NCBI RefSeq assembly: GCF_007565055.1
Contig: NC_044557.1
Coordinates: 79,860,019-79,924,018, forward strand
DNA length: 64,000 bases
DNA from: Rhinopithecus roxellana
Lineage: Eukaryota > Chordata > Mammalia > Primates > Cercopithecidae
Direction of reading: 5' to 3'
Every line of letters starts with the position of its first letter. The first letter of the stretch is position 1. A program made the position numbers and the translations under genes. The notes under the pieces were generated by a model. That model was given only the letters and a program-made list of their open reading frames with translations, was not told the origin of the DNA and made no database searches. Of this stretch, positions 24,001-36,548 are shown in pieces.

Positions 24001-24699
24001 ACATTAGCCATCTTCTGGCAGCGACACTTTTCCTCCTGCACAGAGAAACACACAGCTGCATGCATTCAAAATGAGAAGTGGATAATAATATAAAGAACCT
24101 GTTTAATAGGGCCAAACCTCAGAGAACCATTTTTCTCTCCTGATTGAGTACTCTGTCATTTTAATGGGACAATCATAGTTTCACAAATCATTTAGTTAAG
24201 AAAATTTCTAGGATAATTACCTTGTCAGTTAAATTTAAAAATATTGAAATTAAGGTTGAAGTTGGAAAATTATTCACAGGTTTTGCTTTCTCCTTGTTTT
24301 ATAAAACCACCAATAATATCCTGAAATCCATGAATACTCTGATACTGTAAACCTGAGATCAAATGAAGTATAATCAATTTTTCACAGTGGTTAAAAAGGC
24401 CCATGGAGAAAAGCATGTTTCAGCTAACTACAGAGTCAGAGACTTATTATGATGATATAAAGTGACTTTAGTATATTCACCAAAGTAAATTATTCAATAA
24501 ATTAGAAAAAAATCCTTGATATTTTTAAATGGCTCTTTTTGGTGCTTGTAACATTAATTCACATGAAGTGTTTATAATTAAATACTAAGCTTTTTACCAT
24601 AGAAACAAATGGCAAGAAAGGACATTAAGCTGCTGGTGTCCTTACTTTCCCTGCAGTAGAGCAACATAACCTGTAAACCTTCAGGGAGAACCTAGGGCT

Positions 24700-24860
24700 G
24701 CATGGTCTGATGCAGTAGCCATTAGCTACACGACCTTATTTAATGTAAAGAAAATAAAAAGAAACTAATTGCTCAGTCACATTCGCTACATTTCAAGTGT
24801 GGCTCTCACATAGGGAGGTAGACTATTTCAATACTACATGAGTGAAAATATCAGCATGTG
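24700..24860. mobile_element. Diverged hAT-type MITE
   Basis: GCAGTAGCCATTAGCTACAC and a CACATTTCAAGTGTGGCTC-like segment recall the common CAGTAGCCACTAGCCACATG short hAT-type elements. The exact family is not assigned. Confidence 0.45.
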
Positions 24861-24889
24861 CCAGGAAGTCCAGAGGAGGGGAATTTTCA

Positions 24890-25440
24890 GCACCCTGTTC
24901 AGGGAAATCATGTTAAGAGGTTATTTCTGATCTTAGCCTCAGCACTTCAGTAATGAGAAAGATAGGCAAACAGATGTGGGGGAGGGCATTCAAATCAGAG
25001 GAAATAGTACAAGTAATGATACAGACTTGAGAAGTCCTTGATGTGTTTGTGAAATTAGAACCAGCTTAGTTTTGCCTGGGAGTAATGAGTTATGAAGCTG
25101 TCAAGGTCAATGGGGGCCAGTCATTGAAGTCTTTCCTATGCAAAACCACTTGTGTTTTGTTCTGTAAACTAAGCAGGAAGCATGAAGGTCTTGATGTAGG
25201 TGAATAGCAAGGTCAGATTTGCATTTCATAAAGTTCATGTGGCAGCGATGTAGAAGCTATTTCCAAATCTGCCACGACCAAAGATGCCTCAAATGGGGCA
25301 GAGCTAAGGGATGCAGAGAGTACGTGGCAGATTAGAAAACTGCTTAGCAAGTAAAATGAGCAGGGCTTGTTCCAAGATTGGACACAGGGGTGAGAAAAAA
25401 GGAGATAGCTGGGAATGCTCCCTGGTTTTTATGATGCACT
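24890..25440 (-). mobile_element. L2 LINE fragment
   Basis: Reverse L2 3'UTR signature: AGGGCATTCAAATCAGAG, a GGTCAATGGGGGCCAGTCAT-like stretch and AATAGCAAGGTCAGATTTGC. Diverged. Confidence 0.55.
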
Positions 25441-25769
25441 AGTGTTACCTAGTGACATAATTTATTATAGGAGAAGATAAATAGTTTTCATGATACGGAT
25501 AATCAACAGTGTCTTTCAACAAACACAAATCAATTTTTGATGAAAGAAATAGAAAATTATGTTTAAAAACTGACAAATAGCAAATTTTCCCCAAGGAATA
25601 AAACTTAAGGATTGTCTATAAGTCATACTTTTTTTTGTTGTTGTTGCCATATCCAGATTGTAGAGGAATTTCAGGACTTTTCTTGAAAAAATATCCCTAT
25701 GGTTTCAACAAGGACAGGCGTGTTACAGGATTTCTGTTGACTGTGAAGTAGCTAACCTGTAAGGCCCAT

Positions 25770-26125
25770 GTCTTAGTCAATCTGTGCTGCTGTAACAAAA
25801 TACTACAGACTGGGTGGCTATGATAGACATCTGTTTCTCATAGCTCTGGCAGGCGGGACATCTAACATTAAGACACTGGCAGACTCAATGTCTGGTGAGG
25901 GCCTACTTCCTGGTTCATCAATGGTCATCTTTTCTTTGGGTCCTTCCATGATGGAAGGATTGAGGCATCTCTCTTGGGTCTCTTTTATATGAGCATTTAT
26001 CCCATTCATAGGGGCCCTGCCCTTATGACCTAATCACCTCCCAAGGACTCTACCATCTAATACTATCTCCTTGGGGGTTAGAATTTCAACATATGAATTG
26101 TGAAGGGGAATTTTTGGACTTTAAC
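25770..26125 (+). mobile_element. ERVL/MLT-like LTR remnant
   Basis: GTCTTAGTCAATCTGTGCTG and GTAACAAAATACTACAGACT begin a familiar mammalian LTR-like repeat; it ends near CAACATATGAATTGTGAAGG. Family uncertain. Confidence 0.55.
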
Positions 26126-27633
26126 AGTCCCAAAATAAATAAATAAAAAACGGACTTGGATTTGGCAGTTTCTATTTTAGTGATATAGATTGTTCACCTA
26201 TATTTCCAGCCCTCCATTAAATACAGCCGATCCTTGACTCTTCATGATTTAATCAATAAGTATTTATTCAGTGGCTAATATGTTTAAAATAGTTTCAGTA
26301 AATGTTAAGTTTTAAAAACAGAAAGCTACTCCTAGAGTTTCATTATCAAAATGATTTCCAAAAGTTATTCTTTCATTAAAACCTCTTTTCATAGTAAACA
26401 TTTTCAGAGTATTAAGAAACGATTTCATTGAATTTTAAAAAATATTTATTGAATATCCACTATTATTGGATACAGTGTTATAAATTAAGAACAAAGACGA
26501 AATGAACTCTGTCCTTATTGATTTTAAGCAATAAAGTCATTCTAATATATGTTTACCTCCTCTTCCCTTCCCTGCCCTCTTCTGGTAGATATAAAAATGT
26601 TTTCTGAAATAGACCAAAGGCAAGTCGTTGGAGAAGAAATTCATCTGCAAGTAGTATCTGTATCATCAGTATCTTATTTTAAAAATAATGAATTGTAGAG
26701 ATAGATAATGGGTAGGGGAGTTATTTTGTTGTGATTTCCTGAAAATAAATATAGTAAATATCCTTTGCCCAAAGGCGAATTTTTGGTACATTTCATGATG
26801 TTTTGAAAGAGAAGGAAGCTATAGTGATTCATAAATCTTGAATGAGAGCAGAAAAGCTTCTTCAAAATGGAAAAAAGACGTTTATGTTTCCCTATAAATG
26901 TACTTTGAATATCCTAGTTTTTAAATCTTCATTTTTTTCCTCATTATGGCATTTCTTATAGCTGAGCATATGAAAGAAGTAGTGATAATTTTTGAATAAT
27001 CTGGTAATTTTATTGTAGTTTTATTTCAGTTATGTCTGACAAATAAAATTCATTCATTATTTTCTTCAAAATAGTGCATTCATGTTGTTTTATATAATTG
27101 TCATTCATGACACTTAGCAGTTTACAGGAAGAAGTAACTTTCATTTTTAGAAGTGAAAGCTAGGGAAAGTTGTAAACAGTTTAATACTTTTTCAGATTCT
27201 TCTATATTTTATAAGAAAAAAATCACCAAATTGGGAAATAAGGCAAATACAATGACTTCTTGACCTTTCAATGTCATATTAAACATCATCTAAAACATTT
27301 TTTATCTTAAGGAATATTCTACTCTCTATAAGAATATACCTATTATATTTTATATCTCTATAAAGTTATCTTGTAGAAAACTTTTCAGACACAAATGATC
27401 TTATGTCCATAGTAGAGGTGAACAGTTTCTATATAGCAATAAAAATAATTCAAAAGATTAGGATCATTATTTCCCAGTAGGATATAAACTAGCATCTAAT
27501 TTAGCAATCTAATTTCTGTATTCTTTCTTTTTGAATCTTTCCTTTTTTTTTTTTGAACCAGCTTTGCCATGTTGCTTTTTTCCTCATAAGTGGGTTAATT
27601 ACAACTTTTCCATGAGCTCACTTTCCCTGTGAG

Positions 27634-27635
<2 letters not shown>
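26126..27635. other. Intergenic, AT-rich, possible L2 tail
   Basis: 26440-26550 (AAATATTTATTGAATATCCA) resembles a reverse L2 tail. Otherwise nothing recognised. Confidence 0.45.

Positions 27636-27670
<35 letters not shown>
27636..27670. repeat. (TA)n microsatellite
   Basis: Alternating TA run directly next to a T run of about 34 bases (27671-27704) that is the tail of the following reverse Alu. Likely polymorphic in length. Confidence 0.95.
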
Positions 27671-27706
<36 letters not shown>

Positions 27707-27987
27707 AGACAGAGTCTCCCTCTGTCGCCCAGGCTGGAGTACAGTGGTGCGATCTCAGCTCACTGCAAGCTCAGCCTCCCGGGATCACGCCATTCTCTTG
27801 ACTCAGCCTCCCGAGTAGCTGGGACTACAGGCACCCGCCACCACACAGGGCTAGTTTTTTTGTATTTTTAGTAGAGACGGGGTTTCACCATGTTAGACAG
27901 GATGGTCTCAATTTCCTGACCTTGTGATCCACCCGCCTCGGCCTCCCATAATGCTGGGATTACAGGCATGAGTCACTGTGCCTGGTC
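27671..27987 (-). mobile_element. AluY-like element
   Basis: Long T run, then reverse Alu to GTGCCTGGTC. It carries GCTCACTGCAAGCTCAGCCT, the reverse of the GAGCTTGCAGTGAGC young-Alu feature, with a CAAGCTC reading. Confidence 0.93.
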
Positions 27988-28009
27988 TCCCAAATATTTT
28001 CATACTTAG

Positions 28010-29950
28010 TTCTCCAATTCTTTCTTCCTATTTTCTCTTAAATTTATTCTATCAGGCTCTCACACCCATTTCTCCACCAAAACTACTCTCATCAATATCA
28101 CTATTGACCAGGGCCAGCTTCGTGGGCATGCAATACTCTCTCCTTAGTTTGCCCTACCCTCTGTAGTTGCACAGGGACATTCCTTACAATGGCCCTGAGT
28201 TTTGTTGAATGTCCTCTCACCATCTTCATATTCTTAATCCTTGAACAAGGGGACTTCAAATTTTCATTTTGCTATGGGCCACACAAATTGTATAGCTCCC
28301 TTTTCATATCAATGACCTTCATGTTGCTAAAGCCAATGGCCAATCCACTACATGTATTTGCTATGGTTTGGATATTTGTCCCCTTCAAACCTCATGTTGA
28401 AATTTGATCCCCAAACATTGGTGGTGGGCCTGATGGGAAATGTTTGAATTATGGGGGTGGGTCCCTCATGAACAGATTAATGCCCTCCTTTGAGGGTGAG
28501 ATCTCACTTCATTAATTTCTGCAAGAGGATGTTAGAATGAGCCTGGCACCTGCCCCCTCTCTCTCTTGCTTTCTCTCTTGGCATGTGATCTCTGTACACA
28601 TTGGGGTCCCCTTTGCCTTCTGCCATGAATGGAAGCAGGCTGAGTTCCTCACCAGAAGCTGAGCAGATGCCAGCACCATGCTTCTTGTACATCTTGCATA
28701 ACTGTGAGCTAAATAAACCTCTTTGCTTTATAAATTACCCAGTCTCAGATATTCTTTTATAGCAACACAAAACAGAGTAAGACAGCATCATACTTATCAA
28801 GAGCAGATTTTATAAGATCAATTACTCCCTCGTTCTTGATATAGTTCTGTTTACTTGGCTTCTAATATACTTTACTCCTTTTGCTTTCTATCTCAGAGAC
28901 TCCCCTTCGGTTTTGTTGAGTCTCCTGGTTTCCCGGATTTACAAATTTGGACCCATTTTTCCTTCTATTCACTTTGCTAGATGATCTCAGCCAATCTCAG
29001 AGTTCTAAATACAATCTATAAGCTAACGATTAACTCCCAACTCCTCTTCAGCTCCAACAGTCTACTTGACCTTTCTATTTGGATCTTAAATGTAGCATGC
29101 CCAAAATGTAACTCCTTTTCTTTCCTACACCAAATCTGATCTACCAATACTCTTCCCCATTGTTTACGGCAGATATTTTTCCTGTGGCTGAGGCTAGAAA
29201 TCTTGGAATAATTCTTGACGCTTCTGTTTCTTTCACACCCCATATCCAGGCAATCTAGTTTGTTCTACCTTCAAAATGTTATCTGAAATTTAAATTACTT
29301 TCTGTACTTCTCATCTCTTACAGAGATTACTGAATTAGCCTCCTCCCTGGTATCCTGGCTTCTATCCTTGTCTCCTCACATCTCATGATTTACTCTAAGC
29401 ATAGTAGGGAATGGTCCCATTAAAACATAAATCACATAACACTCCTGTGCTGAAACACTGAATTACTTCCCTACTTCGGACAGAAAAAAAGCTATAGTCT
29501 TTAAAGTGGCCTACAGTGTTCTAAATGGTCTTTTCCCCACCTTGTCTCTGTGTGCATTTTAAAATACTTTTTCTTTCGTTTACCTGGCCATGCTGTATTG
29601 GTCTTCTTGGTATTCTTCCAATTTACTAGGTACACTCTTTCACCTTAGGGCCTGTTTTCTTTGTTCCCTCTTTTAAGTCTTGGCTCAAATGAAACCTGTT
29701 TAGCCTATTGAGTATGGTTCCATCCACCCCACCTTGCCTTCATGCTACTTTGTTTTTTCACCAGGACACTTATCACTCTCTAACATGTAATGTTATTAAT
29801 ATGTTTGCTTATTTTGTATATATGTTTATTGTCTGACTTTTTTCCATATAGCCAGGGGTTTGGGTCTGTTTTCTTTCATTGATCTGTCCCAAATGTCTGG
29901 ACTAGAGCCCAACATATAGTAAATACTCAATTAAAATCTGTTGACCAAGT
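28010..29950 (+). mobile_element. L2 LINE (ORF2 end and 3'UTR), split by a MaLR LTR
   Basis: The region before the LTR has CCAAAACTACTCTCATCAAT and ATGACCTTCATGTTGCTAAA (L2 ORF2). After it come TACTTGGCTTCTAATATACT, AATCTATAAGCTAACGATTA and then the 3'UTR ending CATATAGTAAATACTCAATT at about 29930. It is full of stops and frameshifts. Confidence 0.75.
28359..28784 (+). mobile_element. MaLR-type solo LTR
   Basis: TGCTATGGTTTGGATATTTG to ACAGAGTAAGACA, about 426 bp, with internal AACTGTGAGCTAAATAAACC as the poly(A) region. Related to the MST/MLT1 group. Inserted in L2. Confidence 0.8.
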
Positions 29951-30107
29951 GGATATTGTTTAATGAAGCGTGGGTTTATACTATATAGTATTACCAATGA
30001 ATAACAAAATAACAGCAATGCTGATTTCACTAGAGGAAAGAATCATCAAGGTAACTGTAAAAAATATATAGAAAATATACCATCATAACAATTCATGCTT
30101 TGCAAAA

Positions 30108-30139
<32 letters not shown>

Positions 30140-32553
30140 GTATGTATATATATCCTTTTAAGGATACGTCAATTACATTGAGTAGTACCTACTATATAGA
30201 AAGAAAATATCTAAGGAAATCTAAGCTCTGAAGAAAATACTGTCTGTTCTATATTATATTAACTTTAAAAACTAGTGTGTAATCATGGTGATGGCAGGCT
30301 TTGCTTTCACATCAGAGGTGGTACACATTCTGAGAAAAAGTCTGTGATGTATTCATGGGTTTGAGTTCATAAATATCCCTGGGAAACTGCTTACAGTTTA
30401 GTGCTTGTGTAGTTTTAACTTGGAAATTAACTTTCTATTTATGGAAATAACTTAAGCAATTTCTATTATATTTGTTAATGTTTACTGCTTGTTTTTATTA
30501 AGCAGTAAGTTGGGAGAAGAACCAGCTGTTGCTTCATGTAAGTATTTTATATAAATACTACATTTATGAAAGATGGTCTTAGGACTACTGACATCCTGAA
30601 AGTATTAGATAACAGTATTATAAAACTAGAAATAAGATTTCATTATAAAATTTCTTATTTTGTATACAAATTGTTTTTTAATTCATTAATATGATCAACT
30701 CTGACATGAAAAAGCTCCTTCCTTCTATCTATTGTTCTATTTAGTTTTCTACCCCTGGTGTTTTCCCTCTAAAATATGACTTGTAGAGGACTATAAGGGC
30801 TTCTTGGGCATTACCAAATATTAACTCCAGCTACTTTTAATAGTTTTTGACATTTCTTTGTTCATGAAAGGGTAAATTTGTTCATATCAGTATGTTTTAA
30901 AAAGAGCACAACTGTACTTGGGGTTACAAAGATGAAGACCAGAAGTACAAAGTAATTTGCAGTATGAATATGCTGAAAAAACAGGGTTTATTTCTTTTCT
31001 GTGCCAATGTTCTTAGTCTTGAGCAAATCTCACTCCGAAGGAATCAGACAAGTGCTACAGCTGTGATTCTGTTGGGCTTCCTGGTAGATCTGGAGATAGA
31101 CTGCAACCCAAGACAAACCCAGAGGAAAAGCAACTAATCTCAGCCCTTTGCCTAATTTCCACCTTGCCAGTTATCAGAGTTCACTATTGTTCAAGCTCCA
31201 GGAGTCATACCATGGCAATCTACTGGTGGAATTTATTCTGAACAAGTGTTTTGTTTGGCTTGCAGTATTAAAAAAAAAAAAAAAAGTAAGTAACATTTAA
31301 AACATAGGAGATTTCATATAAAATTCCCTTTGTCTAGTTTTTATTAAAAACTGAAAATCTGGCAAATGCAAGTTAAGCACTCTCCCTTGGCAATATGCTT
31401 AGGGCTGAAGAAAGACTACCTTTATACATGTGGAATGAGCTCTCCCGTTCCCAAAGTCTCTACCCAGCTGGCTGCATCCATGGAGGCTACTTGCCTACTC
31501 CTTTGTGTCCTTGTATGTTCCTTTTCTGGACCCTTGCTCTGTCCACACAGAGATGGGAGACCCAGAGGTGAGAGCAGGGTGACAATGCTGACTCACTCAC
31601 TTCTCTTCCCTCAAATACCAGTAAATAGCTGATGGCTATCTATTCCTCCTCTAATGGGGTTCTGACAGTCCTGGGTGAGATCATGTGTATTCTTTATCTG
31701 AAGGGTGGTCCTTGACACAAGAATCAAGTTCTACATAAGGAAGTATATCACATTAAATGTTATTTTTACACTCCTATCTAGAGAACATTGCCTCCAGCTG
31801 CAAAACAAGGGCATTACCATTATGAAAGCCCATCAAAGACTCTCTGCTGTTTTCAAAACATGGAAAGAAAAAGGGAAAAAAGAAAAAAAAATAATAATTA
31901 GAAAGATTTGTTCCTTAATTTGGGCTCCCAAAAATGAGAAATGATTATATAATGAGGGGAAATACTGATTATTTTGAACTCTCCAAGCAAATCTTCTGAA
32001 GCAACCTATTTATATACTTTATGTTCTTTTTCTATTTTTCCTTCTGGTTAAAAACACGCAGGTGAGTCTTCCCAACATCCTTTCCTATCTGGATCTCTTC
32101 TGCCTCATTTCTCTTTCAAAGTCATCTTTCAGGGAACTTGCTCTGATTAATTTGATTTTAACCAAACAAACAAGATATTTGATATATTAATTTAAACTTT
32201 TTGAGATGATTGATTAGAATTTTTGCATCATATTCACGAGTATACTGAATTCAAAGTTAAAACTTCATAAGCAGGAGTTTCTACATATCGTAACATAATC
32301 ATTACCCAATACTCAACACTCAATATTTGATACTCAGTGAATGTTTTTGAAATAAACACAATTTTTATTGTTAATCTTTCTGAATAAACTAGTATATATC
32401 TTTTTACACAAAATCTATCAATAAGAGATTGATTGGTTAAAGAAAAAAAGCAAAGCAAAATGAAACAAGTTGAGAGAATCCAGGCTTTATCAATATAAGT
32501 AATAATTTTTTAGAATGGTGATTTGATTTCACCATTTCAATTCAGCAGAGCCT
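29951..32553. other. Intergenic, nothing recognised apart from the (TC)n tract
   Basis: AT-rich. A 16-base A run lies near 31270-31286. Short frames only. Confidence 0.5.
30114..30138. repeat. (TC)n microsatellite
   Basis: Uninterrupted TC units followed by GTGTATGTATATATA. Confidence 0.9.
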
Positions 32554-32554
32554 G

Positions 32555-32587
<33 letters not shown>

Positions 32588-32604
32588 GTATATGTATATA
32601 TATT
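32554..32604. repeat. (TA)n-rich tract just past the TRPS1 3' end
   Basis: TATATA runs broken by CATA and GTAT. On the TRPS1 strand it begins about 65-70 nt after the inferred cleavage site. Confidence 0.9.
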
Positions 32605-32693
32605 ACAATGATCTGTATTTCCTATTGCTAGACGGATGAAAGTGAATCCATATAAACCATACCAACGCCGTTATGTGTAACTGGTGGTAAAAC

Positions 32694-32699
32694 TTTATT
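32694..32699 (-). terminator. TRPS1: Distal poly(A) signal AATAAA of TRPS1
   Basis: The plus strand reads TTTATT, giving AATAAA on the transcript. About 20 nt downstream is a CA step (near 32673-32676), followed by a GU-rich stretch (GGCGTTGGTATGG) typical of a CstF site. The distance from the stop codon fits the known 3'UTR length. A (TA)n tract lies just beyond. Confidence 0.75.
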
Positions 32700-33171
32700 A
32701 TTCAAGTTTAGATGTAACAGACATCTTTGCTGCCTGAAGATTGTTTGCATAAGAAATACACCAAGAACATGTTTGTGAGTAGAAATGAACATGCACTATG
32801 AAAACAAAATAAAATAAAACAAAAAAATTTCATGTGTTGTAAGAACAGAACTATTATAGCCAACATTCTAATATTCAAATCAGGACTACAACTTGAATTC
32901 TTTTTCTTAGCAACATGAAATCATTCCATATGAAAGACATTTTCTGCTGGTGAATATTGCTGTAAGTTAATTTTACATTGGCATTTTGAGATGTTCCCCC
33001 CACATGCCTCCCCCGAAATTTTCCATGTGGTTGTCAAATAGTCCACCCTAAGGAATTTGGCATTTATTGTTGTGATATTTGCCTTATTGGTAGCCATTAA
33101 GAAACTATGGTTTTATCAGCCTAGTAACAGTTTTGCGTCTTCATAGTCAACACTATTGGCTGTCTAGTTGA

Positions 33172-33179
33172 TATTTACA
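33172..33179 (-). promoter_or_regulatory. Pumilio-type element
   Basis: The mRNA reads TGTAAATA, a perfect UGUANAUA motif. A second one (TGTATATA) lies at 34410-34417. Confidence 0.45.
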
Positions 33180-33269
33180 GCTCATCTTTAAGAAAAATGA
33201 CCCCAACCTTTCCTGGCCTTTGGGAACTGACAGTTTAAATAACCCCCTTGGCCACATAATAATACTTGG

Positions 33270-33420
33270 CACTTCTATGGTGCCTTTCAACCAAGGATCT
33301 CAAAGTGCTTTACAAACAAGTACTACATTACCATTATTACTATTAATAATATTAATATATTTTTCAATTTTACAGCTGAGGAACCTGAGGCACAAAAAGA
33401 AAAAGTGATATGCTGCAGTT
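33270..33420. repeat. Ancient SINE-like repeat in the TRPS1 3'UTR
   Basis: The stretch CCAAGGATCTCAAAGTGCTT, followed by an AT-rich gap and TTTTACAGCTGAGGAACCTG, resembles an old mammalian or amniote interspersed repeat with a MIR-like tail. The family is not fixed. Confidence 0.55.
33302..33308 (-). promoter_or_regulatory. miR-17/20/93/106 seed match
   Basis: Plus strand AAAGTGC (within CAAAGTGCTT) gives GCACTTT on the mRNA, pairing to positions 2-8 and extending to positions 1, 9 and 10 of miR-17. It lies inside the ancient repeat. Confidence 0.5.
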
Positions 33421-33428
33421 CATATGTT

Positions 33429-33463
33429 AAAAAAAACAAAACAAAACAAAACAAAAAAAAACA
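33429..33463. repeat. (AAAAC)n tract in the TRPS1 3'UTR
   Basis: Repeated AAAAC units flanked by A runs; on the mRNA it is a (GUUUU)n tract. It follows directly on the ancient SINE-like repeat. Confidence 0.85.
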
Positions 33464-33956
33464 ACCAGGGAAAAACCAGAATTCAGTTTTGGTCCAGAAG
33501 GACCATTTTCTCTGATAAAAGCTAAACATTATTTCCACGGTAAAGTTATTCCTGCTTTTCTCTGGTGTAGGACAGAGTGAGGCTTACAGCTCTCCCTTTC
33601 AAGAGAACACATGATCGTGCATTATGTAGTTTCTCACATGTGGATTACTCTTGAATTTCACATTTTCTTCATCCCTGACTTGACATACTTCTGCCCTAGC
33701 ATATTGCAGAAGTTCTAATTACTGCAATTAACTAGGATGCTTTCTAAGCAACTGCACCACAACATGTGAGTCCACTGTCTATGAAACAGTATTGAAAAAA
33801 CAAAAGGAAGTGCTCTGCAAAGAAGCCATCCCTCTGTTCTTGGCCAAGTCTTTCTTTGGGAAAATAACACTGCCTTCCAAAGTCCCGATGGGCGTCCTTC
33901 TATCTTCTTCTCATTTGCAGTTGCCTGCTGATAGAATTCCACCTAACAGTACCTAC

Positions 33957-33963
33957 CTTTGGT
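33957..33963 (-). promoter_or_regulatory. miR-9 seed match
   Basis: Plus strand CTTTGGT, followed by TA, gives ACCAAAG on the mRNA, pairing to positions 2-10 of miR-9-5p. Confidence 0.45.
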
Positions 33964-34409
33964 TAGAATATTTAGTTTGATACTCAGGTTGCATTTCAAT
34001 TCCTCAATTTTCTCTTGTGCCTTGGACAGTCAGCAAGCTTTCACCTTACTGGCTCACCAAAGATGCCTTGATTTTTTTTTTTTTTTCTTTTTTTTTTGCC
34101 ATGGCTGTCAACCCAAAGACAGTAGCTAAAGTTGAGCTCCTCTCAACTTAAGGCAAAAGGCTGGCATACAGCACAGAAGCAGACCACCAGTTTCTTTACT
34201 CCACATTTCCACCACTGGATGGCAGATATTCCCCCTCTAGAAATGCATTAATTTTATTTACTAAACAGGCAGCAGTTGACAGGTCTCAAGACCGGTCACT
34301 TTGTGATGTTTTGCAGCCACAGAGCAGGAGGCTAATAATTATTTTAATAGCCATACTGAGACTCTTCAGTTTATTAAGAAAAATGTATGTCCTCAGGCAT
34401 TTTAAAATA

Positions 34410-34417
34410 TATATACA
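34410..34417 (-). promoter_or_regulatory. Pumilio-type element
   Basis: The mRNA reads TGTATATA, fitting UGUANAUA. It sits in an AT-rich run, so chance is possible. Confidence 0.35.
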
Positions 34418-36472
34418 TTTAATATTTTTGGAGCTGTATTTGCATTGGATCGTAATAGATTATGTGCACATGTGCAATTATAAACATAATGTGCTACCAC
34501 AGGCTTCAACAAAGAGCTGTTAAAGAGACTTTTTTCCCTTCTCATTAATATTACCTTAGAAAAGAATCCCCATGCTTGTTTTCTAAAAATCTACCTTTAC
34601 TAAAACAGAACAGTTTAGAACAGAACATCACTATCTTAAAAGTTGATTAAAAAAAACTCAATATGTCATGTAGAGAGAATTGGGCATACTCTTTTCCTTT
34701 TGAACTACAGAGTTATCACTTAGAGCTCTGACCTTTTCTCATATACTTGGAGTCATGTAGTGTCTCTCTCAATCCACAGCATTCTGAGGTGGGTTGGCTC
34801 TTTATTACTTTTCTGTCCCAAACAACAGAATGAATACAGAGGTGAGTGATGAGAGAAAGAGTGAGACTAGGAAGAGTGAGAACGCATGAGCTGGTCCTGG
34901 TCTAAAATTTGATCCAAAGCTCAATTTAGAACATACACAAATTTTCAGTTTTCAAATGGCATACAATTTTAGCTGGCACATCGTTTTCATCACAGGGGAA
35001 GCCTTTTCCAAGAGAGAAAATTCCTAAATCATCATGAAATTCCTCATTAAAAAAAGGTTCCGTACCATAATAGCTTGTTTAAAATCACAATTTAAGATAA
35101 AATAATTCAGAAATCTTAAATTAAAAAAATAAATTTTATACTATATCTTGAGAGATGGAATAAAGGCTTTAATGAGTCAAAAAAATAAGGAGTGTTTAGT
35201 GTTATAATAAATTTTTGTATCTTTTAGAAAAGCCCAACCTCTTCTCCACCAAAATATGTATAATAATGAAAGTAAAAATGAAAATAAAATTATCAATAAT
35301 AAAGAAGTATGGAATAAGATCTATCGTGTCAATGCTATCCAAAAAATTCTACTAAAAAGTAGACTGACCATAAATATTCCAAGAATAGTGATATGTATTT
35401 TCCAATGCTAGTTATTACTACTATGTCTGTCTGAGAAAAAAAATTGAATGAAAATAAAAAGGCATACATGCCAAAAATAAAGAACCTATTTGTGTCCGAC
35501 ACACTAGAGAAATTGCTTAATGAGTAGTTTTGCCCAAAAAGTAATACTTGCCATATTGCCCAAGTTAACCAAACTTCTGGTGTTTTGCTGATTTAACCAG
35601 TCCACATAGATAATGTTGCTGAAAGATTGCCATGATGCATTTTGTTATTCTTTTTACTAAGAAAATTAAATATTGTTGTTTGGGGAATCTCCTCTCTTTT
35701 TTAGATCTTAATTGTCACCTCTCAAGTCTGGCTATATATTTTGAGATGTATCCATCAAAATTCCTAAGGAAGATAAATTACATCACATAATTTGAATGTC
35801 AAAGCTCCTCATTCCACTTCTTTATTTCAGTTTATGTGAATATTAGAGCTACGCGACAGGTGAGATCAGAATAAGGCCCATTAACAATGAAACTGAAGCA
35901 GAGGACTTAGTCCTGATTTCTGTCTCTTGCTTTCTCTTTTCTCTTTTTTTAATATGCAAACAAAAAATGCAAGAATGAAAATGACAACACAACATCAGAA
36001 AGACATTTTTTTAAACTTCATTCGCTACAACAGTCACGAACTGGTTGAACTCTACCTGCCATCCAACTTTAAGAAACGAAGACCCGGCACTGTGAAAAAG
36101 AAACAAAACCCAAACAAAACAAAACGATACAAAGCAACTGCGAATTAATGTAAAAATGGAGTGCAAATGCAACTACAGAATGCAATAAAAACATCAGCGT
36201 TGCAGATTCCAGCAACACTTATCAAAATAATTTCTGAAATGTTTCATATGAAACATAGACAAAGCAATAAAAAGAGGATATATGTTTATCATCTTAAGCA
36301 TAACAATGTGAGTTAAGAGCTTAAAAATTAAAAAAACAAAAGTACTTGGAATGAATAGTGCTACCCTTTTTTTCCTAAGTAGGCATAAAAATATTTTCAT
36401 TTCCTTCTTGTTTTCCATACCATTATAGCAAGAACTTTCATTTGTTTCATGTTACCGTTTACAACTTTAATG

Positions 36473-36488
36473 CACACACACACACACA
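36473..36488. repeat. (CA)n microsatellite in the TRPS1 3'UTR
   Basis: Eight CA units; on the mRNA this is a short (UG)n tract. Confidence 0.9.
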
Positions 36489-36533
36489 AAAGGATATCTA
36501 CTGCAATAGAAATAGTTGCTTCATTACCTTGTT

Positions 36534-36541
36534 TGCTACAT
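36534..36541 (-). promoter_or_regulatory. miR-221/222 8mer seed match
   Basis: Plus strand TGCTACAT gives ATGTAGCA on the mRNA, a full 8mer match to the miR-221/222 seed. TRPS1 is a reported miR-221/222 target; this is a candidate for that site. Confidence 0.75.
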
Positions 36542-36548
36542 TTGCAAA

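Noticed and set aside
27629..27871. ORFs over Alu elements here and at 8303, 13472, 19214, 22493, 45105 and 46433
   Set aside because: Alu-derived reading frames, a common artefact.
35821..35826. Internal TTTATT as the main TRPS1 poly(A) signal (also at 33064, 34254, 34368, 34799)
   Set aside because: AATAAA is frequent by chance in AT-rich DNA; the 32694 signal has the best downstream GU-rich context and fits the known UTR length.
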